In this document: in pieces, positions 22,372-34,179 of the stretch
Position numbering within the stretch: position 1 is the first letter of the stretch
Layout: each line of letters opens with the position of its first letter
Assembly (NCBI GenBank): GCA_000750105.3
Contig: JPHH03000038.1
Coordinates: 124,001-188,000 of the forward strand
DNA length: 64,000 bases
From: Tolypocladium sp. Sup5 PDA-1
Taxonomy: Eukaryota; Ascomycota; Sordariomycetes; Hypocreales; Ophiocordycipitaceae
Reading direction: 5' to 3'
The notes under the pieces: model-generated
What the model was told of the DNA's origin: nothing
Databases searched by the model: none
The model's input: the letters and a program-made list of their open reading frames with translations, nothing else
Made by a program: the position numbers and the translations under genes

Positions 22372-25160
22372 TGTTAATTCACTTGATTGCCTCCTACCGG
22401 CATAATATGCAGCATGGTTTTGAGATGTCTTACGCGGGACGCAAATGCTTGTGGGCGGTCATATGGGATAGAGGCGCCGGGAGGCTGTTCTGGGACTGCA
22501 TGATTCCAGGTTGTTCAAGGAGAAGAAGGTGGAAGCGGAGGATTATTTAGTAGGGTATGATAGGCTTGTTTATGTCTGTCAGGTAGTCGGTGCAAGCCAG
22601 CCCTGAAGAGAAGACGACAGGCCGGCTGCAAGCCGGAGCCTTCCACTCAGACTGGTGTGCTGAATGGTGAGCACCCTGTCCCTGCAGCCTCAAATGGGCG
22701 TGGGCTCAAATGGGCGTGGGGCGTCGGGGCACCTGCCTAGTCCCTGCCAGGTGCCTGGAGGCTCCACAATGACCACGGGCAGCCCCGGCGGGAGGCACCC
22801 CGGTGTTGGGCAGCCTCACCGCCTTCAGCTGGCTCTTGGCATGTTGGCGACGTTGAGATCGCACGAAAATTTGAGACCTTGTTACCTGATCAAGTCGTTG
22901 CCTTGTTGCCGCAGTCAGCTTCATGCACGTCAAAATGGAAAAATGATTTCTACGGGGCAGGTTGTTAAGCTGGCAAATCTCCAGCACCGCAACACGCACC
23001 TTCCAGGCTGTCGTACCACATGTGCGTGCTGGACAGAAGAGAGCGTGTTCGCCATGCATAAGACCTTCGCCACGTTGCTCAGTTGGTTGAATGCTTGCTG
23101 GCGCCTTGATTTTACACCGGTGCCTGCTCTGAAGAAGCCCAACAGAGACACTGTTCCCAGTTGGAGCCGCTCCAACGCGAGGAACCGTCCTGAGCCGCAA
23201 CTGCTCGACAGATAACAAGGTAGCCCCGGCCGTAAGGCTACGCAATACGACATGGCCGAGGATCACCAACAGATCAACAGCTTGAGGGCAACGCAAATGC
23301 AGGCTGCAGCTTGCAGGGGTCCACCCCTCCGGCAGTCTACCTCGTTTCCCCTTTTCTCATCCACTTGTCTCGGGAGTGAAACTATGGCGAGCCGAGCTTG
23401 GGTAAAGATTGGGAATGGGTTAATTAGCGAATGGCGTTTTCAGTCGCGCGCTACGTTTCTGCCTTGCGATGCCGAAATGATCCGGAGAGATCCCCCCCCA
23501 TCCCGGTTTGCGACCATCCCGCCAAGGAAGGAGTGCGCCGCTGTTGGGTGCCATCACGGTCTACAGGGGCGACACAGTGCCCATTGGCAACCACTAGAGA
23601 TCCTGTCGCGTCAGCCGTCCACTGGTCTTGTATCTACTGGATGGCGTTCGTTAGCTCTCGGGCAGTAGCTGGTCACCTCACCGGCCGACTGCTCCCCATT
23701 CCTTTCCTTTCCTTTTCTCCTCGCAACATATGGCAACACCGACCACGATTGTATTTACCGCTTTGCGCTGTGGTGTTTAAGGCGAAATAACGCTCCCGCA
23801 ACGCCGCCTCCGGCAGGCAGCACGCTCGAACCGCGGCCCGTGGAAGTCAGTCGACGCCACTTATCATAGTCCCACCACATCCAGGAGACTACACAGCCAC
23901 GGCTGGCCCAGGAGGATACCTCGAACATGAATGTCGGGCATGCTGCATCGAGGTGAGCAGCAAGATTGCTCACGGGACACGGGAATGTAAATACGAGCCT
24001 GCGCAGCACCTTCACCAGCGAAACCTACCAAACAAGCGGCCGAACAGTGGCTCAACTAACTCGAGAGTCTCAGCGACAAACGCTCGCCCGGTAGTTCGAG
24101 CGATTTAAGCAAGTCGATGGCTCCTGAGCCGGGCACCCTGTTAAATGGATTTTCAGGAGCGAGAGAAGATCGTCTACGTGCAGTATATCTGATTTAACGT
24201 CAGCGCAGCAAAAGATAAGACATTAATTTGACAATGCCAAACCCGACTGCAAATATCTTCAACGTGTGTAGCGCCTCGAGAGCTCCTCCGACTTCTAACA
24301 AACGTTCCCCTCCGAAGACCCCGCCTGCCTGTCATTGGAGAGGTTTCGGCGCAGAAGTCTCGCCAAAGGGGTGATGCAATTTGGGCATCAAAGCTCGCCC
24401 ACATTCTGCGTCTTGATAGACCTGCGACGAACATGGTATGAAGATGTTGCGCGGATCCGGCTACAACGTCATACAACGCCCTACTGCTTCATTCGAATCA
24501 CTCCAGAACACGATCTCCAAGACTATCAACAAGACAACTACTCAGCAAGCTCACTAGCACATTTCGACGTGATCATGGCCGTGCATGACGGTGCATCGGG
24601 TGACAGAACGCCACGAGAACGTACCAACAAAGGCCAACGCATCGATCACGACGATGACATATCCATCTGGGATAACGTATCCAGTGCCATTTGCCTCGTA
24701 GCGCCCAAACGAATGCCGCCCCGAACACCGAAGAGCACCATTCGGGGAACGTTGCCCCCCCCCCCCCCCCCCCCCCCCAAGACACCCCTCCTGGGGACGT
24801 TTCCCCCCCCACCCCCCCCGTTTTCCCTTTTCCTGCTCCTTGAAGGCAACCAGAAGCGGCGTCGTTATGTATACCAGGTGCTTTATCGTAGTGTGGCCCA
24901 GAAGCAAGTGTGAGAGTGGTTCGGTAAGGTCAAGCTTGAACTACATGTAATTTCCGCCCATATTTGGGTCTTGCAGGCTGCAGACCATGAATGCCCCTCG
25001 GGCGCTCTGCCGATTACAATGCCTCATCAACCTCTGAGGACACAAGGTGCGTCCTAGAGTCTACTGGACCCCAAGAGACTTTACACGCTTGCGCATGTCA
25101 GATTGAAACGCTATCAGCAATCCCCTGCGAAGCCGGTGCCGAAAGACTGTTAGTCATTGC
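22372..25160. other. Gene-poor stretch with low-complexity DNA
   Basis: No gene is supported. It contains a tandem copy of TCAAATGGGCGTGGG near 22690-22721 and the long C tract at 24755-24778. The 24335-24913 plus-strand frame runs through that tract and gives proline runs, which is not good evidence for a protein. Confidence 0.4.
24755..24778 (+). repeat. 24-base cytosine homopolymer
   Basis: An uninterrupted run of 24 C, followed about 25 bases later by runs of 8 and 8 C. The other strand is G-rich and could form quadruplexes. Such tracts are prone to slippage and to assembly or base-calling error, so the exact length is uncertain. Confidence 0.9.
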
Positions 25161-25166
25161 ATTCGG

Positions 25167-25290
25167 CAATCGCCTATACTTCGTCTTTGCACTCGTCATT
25201 GCACTCGTCAATCGCCTATACTTCGTCTTTGCACTCGTCTTTGCACTCGTCATTGCGCCCGTCAATCGCCTATGCTTCGTTATTGAACTC
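25167..25290 (+). repeat. Minisatellite with 42-bp and 12-bp periodicity
   Basis: CAATCGCCTATACTTCGTC begins at 25167, again 42 bases later at 25209, and with two changes at 25263. The spacing grows from 42 to 54 because a 12-bp subunit (TTTGCACTCGTC-like) is repeated once more. In one frame it would encode a hydrophobic repeat (NRLYFVFALV), in another a Ser/His-rich one; there is no sign that either is used. Confidence 0.85.
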
Positions 25291-25419
25291 GTGCCCACCA
25301 CTCCGATCAATAAGCCAGAAACCGCCGTTTATCCTGAGAGCCTGGGCAAGACATATCACCGTGCATGCGATTTTGTGTAATAATGCCTACATGCGGCAGC
25401 ATGTGGGCAGCACAAGTAT

Positions 25420-25492
25420 TACAGTGGGGTTCGAATTATGTGGGGTCGGAATTATTAGTTCGGACCCTACTATCACCCCACTATTGTTACAC
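25420..25492. repeat. Palindromic terminal-repeat-like block (possible MITE relic)
   Basis: TACAGTGGGGTTCGAAT at 25420 is answered about 50 bases on by AGTTCGGACCC and CACCCCACTATTGT in inverse orientation. A near copy, ATTCGGACCCCACTGTAA, occurs in inverse orientation at 45853-45870. Such ACAGTGGGG ends recall Tc1/mariner-pogo terminal repeats. This may be a collapsed non-autonomous element. Confidence 0.45.
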
Positions 25493-25639
25493 TATTGGTG
25501 GTGGGATCGTCTAAGCCCACACAGGGGTGTGAACTATTGATAAATAAATCACACATAGTCAAGTAACCTTAACGCCACAGTACCTCAATATTCACGCAAA
25601 TCACATGCGTGCCGAGGTACCTTAGCATACAGGATACTT

Positions 25640-28550
25640 ATAAGTAGACGAGGGTCCCAATAGCAACGAACAAGCTGAAGAAATGCTGACTACCTTCTTC
25701 CCTCCCCTACCGGAGTTCATCGAAGAGGAAGGAGAGAGACCTCAGCGTGGAGCGGCCATCACCATGCCGGACATCACGGTGGAAGAGGTGGAGCGATCGC
25801 TCTTCGCGACAAAGTCGTGGAAAGCACCTGGTGAGGACGGCCTACCTGCGATGGTCTGGAAACACATTTGGCTGGTAGTTAAACACCGGGTCCTGTCGTT
25901 GTTCCGCGCATCGCTGGAAGAAGGGACACTGCTTGATCAATGGAGACACGCCAAGATTATCCCGCTTAAGAAACCAGACAAAGGCAATTATTCGATTGCG
26001 AAGGCGTGGAGTCCTATCTCGCTTCTAGCCACACTCGGCAAGGTGCTGGAGTCGGTCGTCGCGGAGAGGATCTCACATGCCGTTGAAACATATGGGTTGT
26101 TGCCAACGAACCACTTTAGAGCTCGCAAGCAGCGGTCCGCCGGGCAAGCGTTGATGCTGCTGCAAGAGCAAATCTACGCAGCCTGGAGAGGCCGACGCAT
26201 CCTTAGCTTGGTGAGCTTTGACGTCAAAGGGGCGTACAACGGAGTGTGCAAAGAGAGACTCGTTCAAAGAATGAGAGCAAGGGGCATCCCGGAAGCTACT
26301 CCGCTGGGTTGAGGCCTTTTGTTCGAATCGCACAGCGACTATCCAAGTAAACGGGCAATCAGCAGAGGTGCAAAGCCTGCCACAAGCTGGACTGCCGCAA
26401 GGTTCCCCACTGTCTCCGATCCTGTTCCTATTTTTCAACGCAGACCTCGTGCAACAGCATATTGATTGTTATGGAGGGGCGGTAGCCTTCGTGGATGACT
26501 TCACTGCATGGGTCACTGGCCCAACGGCAGAAAGCAACCGTGATGGTGTGGAAGCAATCATCAAGAGAGCGCTGGACTGGGAAAGGAGAAGTGGCGCAAC
26601 CTTCGAGGCAGAAAAGACGGCGATCATACACTTTACCCGGAAGGCACACAAGTTCGACTCAGAACCCTTCACGATCAAGGGACAGGTTGTTCAACCCAAA
26701 ACCCAAATCAAGGTTCTTGGAATGATCCTGGACTCCAGCCTCAAGTACAAAGAACACATCGCGCGGGCAGCCACCAAAGGCTTGGAAGCGGCCATGGAGC
26801 TGCAGCGGCTCAGGGGTCTTACCCCGGCCACGGCTAGACAGCTGTTCACAGCCATGGTGGCCCCTGCAGTGGATTACGCCTCGAACGTCTGGATGCACGC
26901 CTGCAAGTACAGAAGGGCCAGTCCCATCAATCGAGTGCAGAAAGTTGGAGCACAGGCGATCGTGGGGACCTTCCTCACGGTAGCGACGAGTGTAGCGGAA
27001 GCAGAGGCACACATCGCGAGCGCACAGGATCGTTTCTGGAGGCGGGCAGTTAAGATGTGGACTGACCTCCACACCCTGCCAGCAACCAATCCACTGCGCA
27101 ACGCTACATCCCGCGTCCGAAAGTTCAGAAGATTCAACCGCTCACCATTCTACGAGATGGCAACGGCACTCAACGAGATACCGGTCGAGGAACTGGAAAC
27201 GATCAATCCATTCACATTAGCGCCGTGGGCAGAACGAGTGCAAACTATGGTTGACGACGAGGACAGGACAGAGACGAGAGGGGCAGATCTGGGTTGGGCA
27301 GTACGTGTTGCTGTGAGCAGCTCGGCGCGAAATGGACTGGTAGGAGTTGGTGTGGTGATCGAGCTCCCTGCGTCGGTGCAAGGAGGACCAAAGCTTGAAC
27401 GGTTTTCATTTACACTCGGCATGAGATCGGAGCAAAACCCGTTCTCTGGGGAGCTGGCAGCCATGGCGTACGCGCTCAAGCGTCTGCCAGAGCTGAGGTA
27501 TCGCAGCATGGGGATACTGACAAGCAACAAAGCAGCCGTGCTCACACTGCGAAATCCCCGTCAACAATCCGGACAAGAGTACGTCAGATGCATATACGAC
27601 GCTATCGATGTATTGAAAGACAAAGGAAACACGGTGGCGACCGTATGGGTACCCGCCAGCGCCGAACATGAACTCATGAAGGCGGCCAAAGAAGAGGCGC
27701 GAGATGCTACTCAGCAGGGCGCTATTCCGGTTTCAAAGTTCCCCAGAATGCGGTCGACGACACTCAACAGGGCACGATCACAACACAAGATGGACAGATG
27801 CTTGCCAGATGATGTCGGAAAACACTCGAAAAGAGTCGATGCTGCATTACCAGGCAAACACACTCGACAGCTGTACGACAGTTTGTCATGGAAAGAAGCG
27901 AGCGTCCTGGCACAGCTCAGGACGGGCATGGCGAGGTTGAACGGCTACCTCTATAACGTGAACGCAGTAGAGACCCAGCAGTGCGCATGTGGACAAGCGA
28001 GAGAGACGGTCGACCATTTCCTGTTCCGTTGCAGAAAATTGATATCACACCGAGCCGAGATGTTGCAGTGCACCGAGACACAAAGAGGGAACATTTCATT
28101 CTATCTAGGAGGAAAGTCACCGACAGACGACGCAAAGTGGACGCCAAATATGGACGCAGTCCGCGCGACGATACGATTTGCGATAGCCACAGGACGGCTC
28201 GACAACACGCAACGCTGAAAATAGATCAGCGAACCTAACCTACTCTCCCCCACTAACCCACCCCACTTCAAACACCTCGTGCCATGACCAGCAGGCACCG
28301 CTTCAGCCGCCGTAGATAGGACGCTGAACATTTGGAGAATGGCCTTCAAGCCAGCTTGCTAAGAATACAAACCCCACGAGATCCCGCAGGAAGATGGAAA
28401 ATGGCGAGACTAAAGCAGGAATGGACGTTACACTGTATGGGCTTTTAGGAGATCATGGCAAAGCTTGGGAAGCGTAATGTACAATAAGCAAATAGTGCCC
28501 TATTGGCTGACTGGCCACTGGGCGTAATCAATCTGTGTGTGTGTGTGTGT
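25640..28550 (+). mobile_element. Tad-like LINE, 5' truncated, with GT-rich tail
   Basis: The element starts abruptly inside the region between endonuclease and reverse transcriptase, so ORF1 and the endonuclease are missing, as is usual for incomplete target-primed reverse transcription. Its 3' end reads GGGCGTAATCAAT followed by (GT)n at about 28531-28550. The same 13-base end, then a different simple repeat, closes the second LINE copy at 35108. The left boundary is approximate. A target duplication could not be found. Confidence 0.8.
25683..28218 (+). pseudogene. LINE ORF2 part: reverse transcriptase, RNase H, CCHC-type end; one frameshift
   Basis: First frame (to about 26300) has SWKAPGEDGLPAMVWKHI (RT block 1) and RILSLVSFDVKGAYNGV. 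A single extra base near 26300 shifts the frame; reading on one base later gives LLRWVEAFCSNRTATIQVNG and then the long frame with LPQAGLPQGSPLSPILFLFF and the catalytic box AFVDD (YADD variant, near 26490). After a thumb region follows an RNase H domain (GELAAMAYALKRLPELRY, NKAAVLTLR) and a terminal finger CACGQARETVDHFLFRC. Ends at 28218. Apart from the one frameshift the 850 codons are open, so the copy is young. It could not move alone without ORF1 and the endonuclease. Confidence 0.85.
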
Positions 28551-28559
28551 ACAGTGGAA

Positions 28560-29292
28560 GGCGGATTGGGTGTCGCGGGCTTTGTTAAGAGTACGAGTAG
28601 AGAAGTATTTTAGCGGGGAACATTTTTAGACACTTGTGGCTTCGCACCCCTGCCGGGTTGTACCTCAAAGGTACTGCTACTGACTGTCATAACAAAATAA
28701 TAAGAGCCGATTCTTGCCCATTTATACATCCACGGTGCAGTCTCATCTTGACTTTCCAAATCCTAAAAGGCCTTTAAACCCTTCGTTGCACCGTTGTCTC
28801 ATCCAGTCGAAGCCAGAAATGAGGCAAAGACAGCGGCGGCGGGCATCGTCGTAGCATGGTTAACCATGCTTGTAAGCGTTGCAAAAATACCGCCTGCTGA
28901 CACATACCAGCTATAAATTGGAGGGAAAAGTAAAGCGGCAAGAGGCCACTTTAGATGTCAATGTCCTTTCCGTACCGGTATTAATAGGGCTGTGGACGAA
29001 AGTTTATACATTACGCCTCACCCCAATTCCTGAATTTTGCCGCAGAATGGAGAGCAGTGCAGTAGATTCACCCCTGTGTGACGAACTCAACGACTGCGGG
29101 AGACCTCGGGTAAGCCATCTGTCTGGGATAACCTGGAATATTGTTTCTCCGCGTTACATTCAGCTTACATAATCGAGCAATTATCTTCTCGCCACGGATT
29201 TTTCATGAACGAGACACCTTGCCGAAGCATCACATTCTGCGATCGACGAGTTTACCTGTCATCCAGCAACACCTTGTCTCGTACCTATTCTC
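28560..29292. other. No supported gene
   Basis: Between the left terminal-repeat-like end and the 2EXR gene I see only short motif-free frames. The promoter of the 2EXR gene should be here; nothing distinctive was found. Confidence 0.35.
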
Positions 29293-30006
29293 ATGGCGAC
29301 ACTCGGCAGAATGTTTCACGGACTTCCACTGGAATTGAAAGAGTTGATTTGGACACTACGCGCAGCTCCAGCGATAATTCATGCGAAGATACTCTACGTC
29401 CCATCCTTTGTCGATGATCGAATCGAGCCGACATATCGAGTTGAAATCGCTACCCAAAGACGATACCGTGAGGCGTGTTTGGACGAGCGGAGGGTTGCCC
29501 TCAGGGCTCAGGAAATTTGCCAATCAACTCCGAATAGTAGGCTTGCGCCTCAGTCTTCGCCGTCGGTCACCATAAATCCGACAATTGATATCCTCTATCT
29601 CAAGGCCAGGGAGTACGTTGAGCTAGAGACCTTTTTCTCTGCCTATCGAGACCTCAAGGCTCAACATGCTGCTTTTGAGTATTGGCGAGATAAGCCTGAG
29701 GCGCTCGACGCCAATTTAAAGCTTTTATGCTTATCACTTCCACAATTAACGCGAGTTTTTATTGTTTGTTTAAGCGTTACACCGGATGGTTTTTCCGAGG
29801 AGATAGAGTACTGCAAGGCCAAGCTGCAGGGCATCCGGGAGTCGAATCCAATGAAACAGCCGCAAGCCAACGACTCCAATGGCTCAAGAAGAATTACAGT
29901 TGACTTTGGGGAGAGGATCGCTGCACGAGACACTCGAGCTCACATTCTTGACCCAAGCCACAACTACTCTCCTGATTACTATCAATTCAACCCCCACGAT
30001 GGATAA
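29293..30006 (+). CDS. 2EXR-domain protein
   Basis: Continuous 237-residue frame. The N-terminus FHGLPLELKELIWTLRAAPA followed by a hydrophobic strand (AKILYVPSFV) is the 2EXR signature: a fungal domain of unknown function with two Glu-x-Arg-type motifs, hugely expanded in Pezizomycotina. The usual E-x-R-x-x-I-W reads E-L-K-E-L-I-W. The second half has VTINPTIDILYL, which fits the family's N-P-x-x-D-x-L-Y block. No lesion is visible. It lies between the two inverted terminal-repeat-like ends, upstream and on the other strand from the transposase relic, so it may be host DNA or cargo. Confidence 0.75.
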   Translation: MATLGRMFHGLPLELKELIWTLRAAPAIIHAKILYVPSFVDDRIEPTYRVEIATQRRYREACLDERRVALRAQEICQSTPNSRLAPQSSPSVTINPTIDILYLKAREYVELETFFSAYRDLKAQHAAFEYWRDKPEALDANLKLLCLSLPQLTRVFIVCLSVTPDGFSEEIEYCKAKLQGIRESNPMKQPQANDSNGSRRITVDFGERIAARDTRAHILDPSHNYSPDYYQFNPHDG

Positions 30007-30837
30007 AACTCAATACCTCCGTGTTATCAAAGTATGAGACGAAAGCGACAACGACAACGCTGTCCCCCGATCTGCAATAACCCGTCGACCTATTCGAGAC
30101 AATGTTGATTCTCGATAAGGACGATTTTATCGACTTTTGCGGAAGGGCTCGCAAATTGGCCCGTCAACAGGGGTCGCGCCCTCCTTCCCCCTTCATCTAA
30201 AAAAAAAAAGATACGAAATGGAACCTCCCCAAGAAGGCCAAGAGAGCCGTCATAGGAGGCTAGAATTGCATCCGTCGATAAAACATAGGAGGGGCATAAA
30301 AGTGCCTCCATGGAGAGCATCTCCGTTTAATGCTAACGGATTCTGCCACGAATGGGATATCTATCAGCCACGGCTCGGTCGAGTTTTCCATATCGTTTGA
30401 GCGACTCAGCAACCTTCTCACTCGAGTCGAGCAAATACAACAAACCGGACAGCCTGCGGAGGGACGGCGAATAATCAAGTCCAGGCGGCAAACGAAGAGA
30501 AGACTTTCATGAAATCCGGCTGATGAGTTGATGTCCGAGGATGAGGCAAGCTTTCTCAGCCGACAAACACAGGCTGCACGACGGGCTGAGGCGGCGGACG
30601 AGGATTTCAAGAGCTAGCAGCAAAGCGAAGGGGAGTGAGCTCCCCTCGAGAGCAAGGGCGACTACACATACATCCTAGTGTTGAGTTTGAGGCTGGTAGG
30701 GTATTTGTGGGTATTCATGACACAGGATATTTACCAGCTGTAGCAGGCACAGTCCTTATCATGGTGCTGTACCTGATTATAATTCATTCATCAATAGAAA
30801 TAAAGGCAGCATGTCTAAAATGGCCCTTCGCGCTTTC

Positions 30838-31620
30838 CTACCGCCTCCCCACGACGCGAACAGCCTCCCTCAGGAAGGCTGCAAAATCATCCTTGACCAA
30901 ATCCTCAAATTCGTCCCAGACCTCCTGAATGTTCCTCTTGAGCTCGCCGAAGAACTCTTCGATCGGGTTGAGGTCGGGCGAGTACGGCGGCAAATAGAGC
31001 AGAACAACTCCCGCGTCGTCGCAGAGCTGCTGGACTCTCTCTGAGTGATGAATAGAAGCATTATCAATGAACGGACCTTGGTTTTGGCTACTTGCCATAG
31101 CGCGGCTGTAGCCCATCTACAAGATCTTCTCTGAATGGTGCCAAAAAGCGTTGTCCATAACGATTACGGATTTTGGCTCGGGGTATCTACTACAGTGATG
31201 CAACAACTAGGCTATAAAGTCTTCAAACAAGTTACTATCTATTGATCCTTGATATGCAAGGTCCGACCGATCGGTCTTTCCGATACCCTTTTACCGAAGT
31301 TACGATAGAGGAAGTCCGCCATCTCGCATTGATACATGTCCGGCCGTTCGCTTAGTATATTACAAAGGGCTTTCTGCATAGCTGCCGTGATGCAGCTACG
31401 GCGGCCGACGAGGGCCGTTCTTCGGCTGGGCATTTCGGGTTGCTCTGTCAACCGTCAGGTTGCAGTCAGAATCATAGAATGGGGGGAGCTTGATTTCTAT
31501 CTAATTGAACGAGAAATAACAATCATTATACATATAAGAATTGGTGTCGTAAGCTTGAGACGCAAGCTTGAGGTTGTACGAAGCCTTGGCTCTCTTGGCC
31601 TTGATTGGCGTTGACATGCT
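30838..31620 (-). pseudogene. Tc1/mariner-type transposase relic
   Basis: The minus strand from about 31450 gives MQKALCNILSERPDMYQCEM and ADFLYRNFGKRVSERPIGRT, a helix-turn-helix DNA-binding part. After stops and frame changes it gives DNASIHHSERVQQLCDDAG, VLLYLPPYSPDLNPIEEFFG and ELKRNIQEV. N-A-S-I-H-H and L-P-P-Y-S-P-D-L-N-P-I-E are the C-terminal catalytic blocks of DDE_3 transposases. Several in-frame stops lie in the middle (about 31240-31120). Sequence near 31485-31540 recurs at 12044-12096. The enzyme cannot be made from this copy. Confidence 0.8.
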
Positions 31621-32413
31621 CTCTCTCTAGACGGATTCTCTGGACGGCTCGAACGGTGCACGAGGCTTTTGAGGCTATTAGCTTGGTCTCAACCCTCCTT
31701 TGAGCATAGTTTTAATCAGGATACGCCGTGCAGCATCCAGTTGCGGCGCCATGATTGTAACGGTCACGAAAGCGCCGACTCTGGCGGGGGATGGAAAAAG
31801 GAAGAAGGATGGAAGGAAGGATGCAGCGGGGTATCCCCGCTACAGGTGCCTTCCGCCAAGCCACACAAGCCACAGGCCGACCCCGCGGTCCTTTAAAAAG
31901 TTTAACTAAAAAACCAGCGACACCCAATTCGCCTTCCACTGTATGATGTCGCCTTAATAGATTTAAATATAGATTGCTACTCAGCAACAAAGAAGCCAAA
32001 ACCGGCCAACCACTTGCAAGCTGCAGCCACTGAAGGAAGCTTCATGTCATGTGACGGTGGGCCATTAGGCTGCTTTGCCGAGCTCGTTTCTATTAGGCTA
32101 GCATTGTGGTCCGCGGGGTTTAGATCCAAACAAGCCTAATTGTTTCCTTAATTCAGGATCCAAGGATACGCTGTTATTGATTCCTTAGACCATGTTGTCC
32201 GAATAATACTTACAGTACAGTAGGGTACAGTACATACATATCATCTGACAGGCATCCTTCCAAAAGGAAGGTGTGCCTAATATGGAGGTTGAAACTGTAG
32301 CCTGTTTACGCAACCCTCGAAACCCCGTTTCCGCCAGCACCGCTGTCAGAATATAAGGTGGCGATCCCCATGAGATCGATTTACTCTTAGATCACGACAC
32401 AGTATAGGACAGA

Positions 32414-33256
32414 ATGATGGATGACAATACCTCGAAGCTGCCTTATCTACCCCATGAGGTAAAATTGGAAATCGCAGAACATTGCGATCCTATCACATTA
32501 GCCAGGGCGGTTAAAGATGGGCTAAAAGTTTCACCCGAATTGCTCAAGCGAGCTCAACATGCTAACGTTTGGGACACTCTCTTGACAACGTCAGATTTCA
32601 CAGGTTTGGAAAGAGTTCTTAAGAGAGAGGGAAACGCTTTCCTCATGGGATATGGCCTCGAATATCTTTACAAGGGTATCCTCAAGATGCCTGACAATAC
32701 GCCGTCTCCAATACATCTCCTCCTCTCGTGGTACCCAAAGGACGATCTCGAATTCGATTGCAGTTCCTTCCCCTTCTGGGAGGTCCAATATTCAAATCCT
32801 AATATTGCACTACACACTAGTAAGCCTGATTTCTGGAACCGGCTTGTCGTCGATGACCTGAGCAAATACATCAAAATGGACTCAGAAAAACTTCAGACGA
32901 ACATATTATATTATAAAGATGAGGAATGGAAACTCCGAACTATAGATCTGCGGTTTGAACCTTCTCATGACGAACGCTGGGGAATCAGTCATTACAAGTA
33001 TGCCTTTGATCTTTATGGGCTTCGCACATTGAACTTTTGTACTGGAAAATACATCGCAACTCCATTCACGTTTTACCTTGAGCAGCTCAACTCAAATAGT
33101 ACACCTGAGACGCCACGCCTTCCCTGGCACCTAAGCGACCAGACCTTACAGCCGAGGAGCTTACGTCGGAAAATACATCCGAAGAACCTTGACTACCTCG
33201 CATCTAAGGAACAAGATTTTGAGGGTCCCATGTATGGGATGGATGAATCTGATTAA
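32414..33256 (+). CDS. F-box-like protein of unknown function
   Basis: Intact 280-residue frame. LPYLPHEVKLEIAEHCDPIT at 9-28 fits the start of a fungal F-box (L-P-x-E-V/I-x-x-I-A), which would link a substrate to an SCF ubiquitin ligase. The rest has no repeats that I recognise; it resembles many fungal F-box-like proteins in length and aromatic content (WYPKDDLEFD, FWNRLVVDDL). An ATG two bases earlier in the same run gives MM; either may start. The Tc1/mariner end lies 470 bases upstream. Confidence 0.6.
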   Translation: MMDDNTSKLPYLPHEVKLEIAEHCDPITLARAVKDGLKVSPELLKRAQHANVWDTLLTTSDFTGLERVLKREGNAFLMGYGLEYLYKGILKMPDNTPSPIHLLLSWYPKDDLEFDCSSFPFWEVQYSNPNIALHTSKPDFWNRLVVDDLSKYIKMDSEKLQTNILYYKDEEWKLRTIDLRFEPSHDERWGISHYKYAFDLYGLRTLNFCTGKYIATPFTFYLEQLNSNSTPETPRLPWHLSDQTLQPRSLRRKIHPKNLDYLASKEQDFEGPMYGMDESD

Positions 33257-33872
33257 AAACTCGCTCAAGTACTGATGCAGTACATCAATCGCGGGAGTGG
33301 GTACTGTTCACGTGCAGCCAATGTCACGCCTTCGATTCAGGATCGCCCAGGAATACTTAGCCAGAAGCAACTGGAGTCAAGCATTTCCGCATCCCTTAAA
33401 CGTTTGTCTAGTCGACGATCCGGTAGTATATAGCGAGACAAACCAGATCCGAGTGGCCAGGTCATTCATGCTCCTGGACGTTACATCCAAGGTGCAATAT
33501 GACTGTCGAACCAACCAGCAAGCCAAAGACACGAAGATACCGAAGGTTGCGCTCGGTTTTTTCTTCAAAGGCTTGCTACGAGCCACGGGGAAAAAAGGAT
33601 GCTCCACTACGCTTCGAAACAAAGGTACGATAAGGAAGAAAATCCCATGAACAGAGTTCATCCAGACGCAAGTATGTCGTTGAGGGGCTTCATGGCCTTG
33701 AATTTGGCGCGAGAATGGTCTAGGAGTGAGTATAAAAGTTAGTAGAATGGGCAGATATTTTCAACGCAGTTTCATGGTAGTTGGATGCCATCAAGCATCG
33801 GGGTTGGACTGGATCGTACATCAATGAACAGAGCGGGCGGGTCCAAAGCAGGTAGGCAGGAAGCGCAGTTGA

Positions 33873-34073
33873 TTGAAGAGTATCAAACACCAAGTGCCCG
33901 TCGTCATGGAGCCGTTCGTTCAGATTACCGGATACCGATTTGTGATATGCAAATTATGCTGGTTTACGTGCGAGACCATGGAAGTGAATAGCCATTTGAG
34001 GGAGTGGCATACCTCCATTAAGCCCAAGGAAAGAAAAGGTACTTCCGACTTCCAGCCACATTTAAAGAGCTGA
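33873..34073 (+). pseudogene. C2H2-finger fragment of telomere-linked-helicase type
   Basis: PFVQITGYRFVICKLCWFTC followed by VNSHLREWHTSIKP shows a C-x2-C...H-x4-H finger. The I-C-x-x-C-x-x-x-x...HLR-x-x-H style is typical of the N-terminal fingers of the same helicase-linked family seen at 15350-16540 and 51400-51803. No continuation is found. Family placement is from memory. Confidence 0.35.
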
Positions 34074-34179
34074 ATGTGGCGTTCAATTCACTGCGCCCTG
34101 GATCTCATATTGACCACTTCTGTAGCAAACCACACCAAAAACACCCCAGAGCTTCAGCCAATTTTCGTTTGCTGCGTGT

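Larger units (their letters stand above)
28552..31941. mobile_element. Candidate Tc1/mariner element defined by inverted terminal-repeat-like ends
   Basis: CAGTGGAAGGCGGATTGGGT begins at 28552; its inverse, with A for G at base 13, ends at 31941. About 29 of 32 bases match. Each end is flanked by TA (28550-28551 and 31942-31943), the usual mariner target. A minus-strand transposase relic lies toward the right end (30838-31620). The 3.4-kb span is large for mariner and includes the 2EXR gene. It may be one element with captured DNA, or two elements each with one visible end. The left TA could also be part of the LINE's GT-rich tail, so it is weak evidence. Confidence 0.5.

Noticed and set aside
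23431..23790. 119-codon plus-strand frame
   Set aside because: No motif, and composition like neighbouring shadow frames.
24335..24913. 192-codon plus-strand frame with proline runs
   Set aside because: Its second half is created by the C homopolymers, whose exact length is doubtful, and the first half has no motif.
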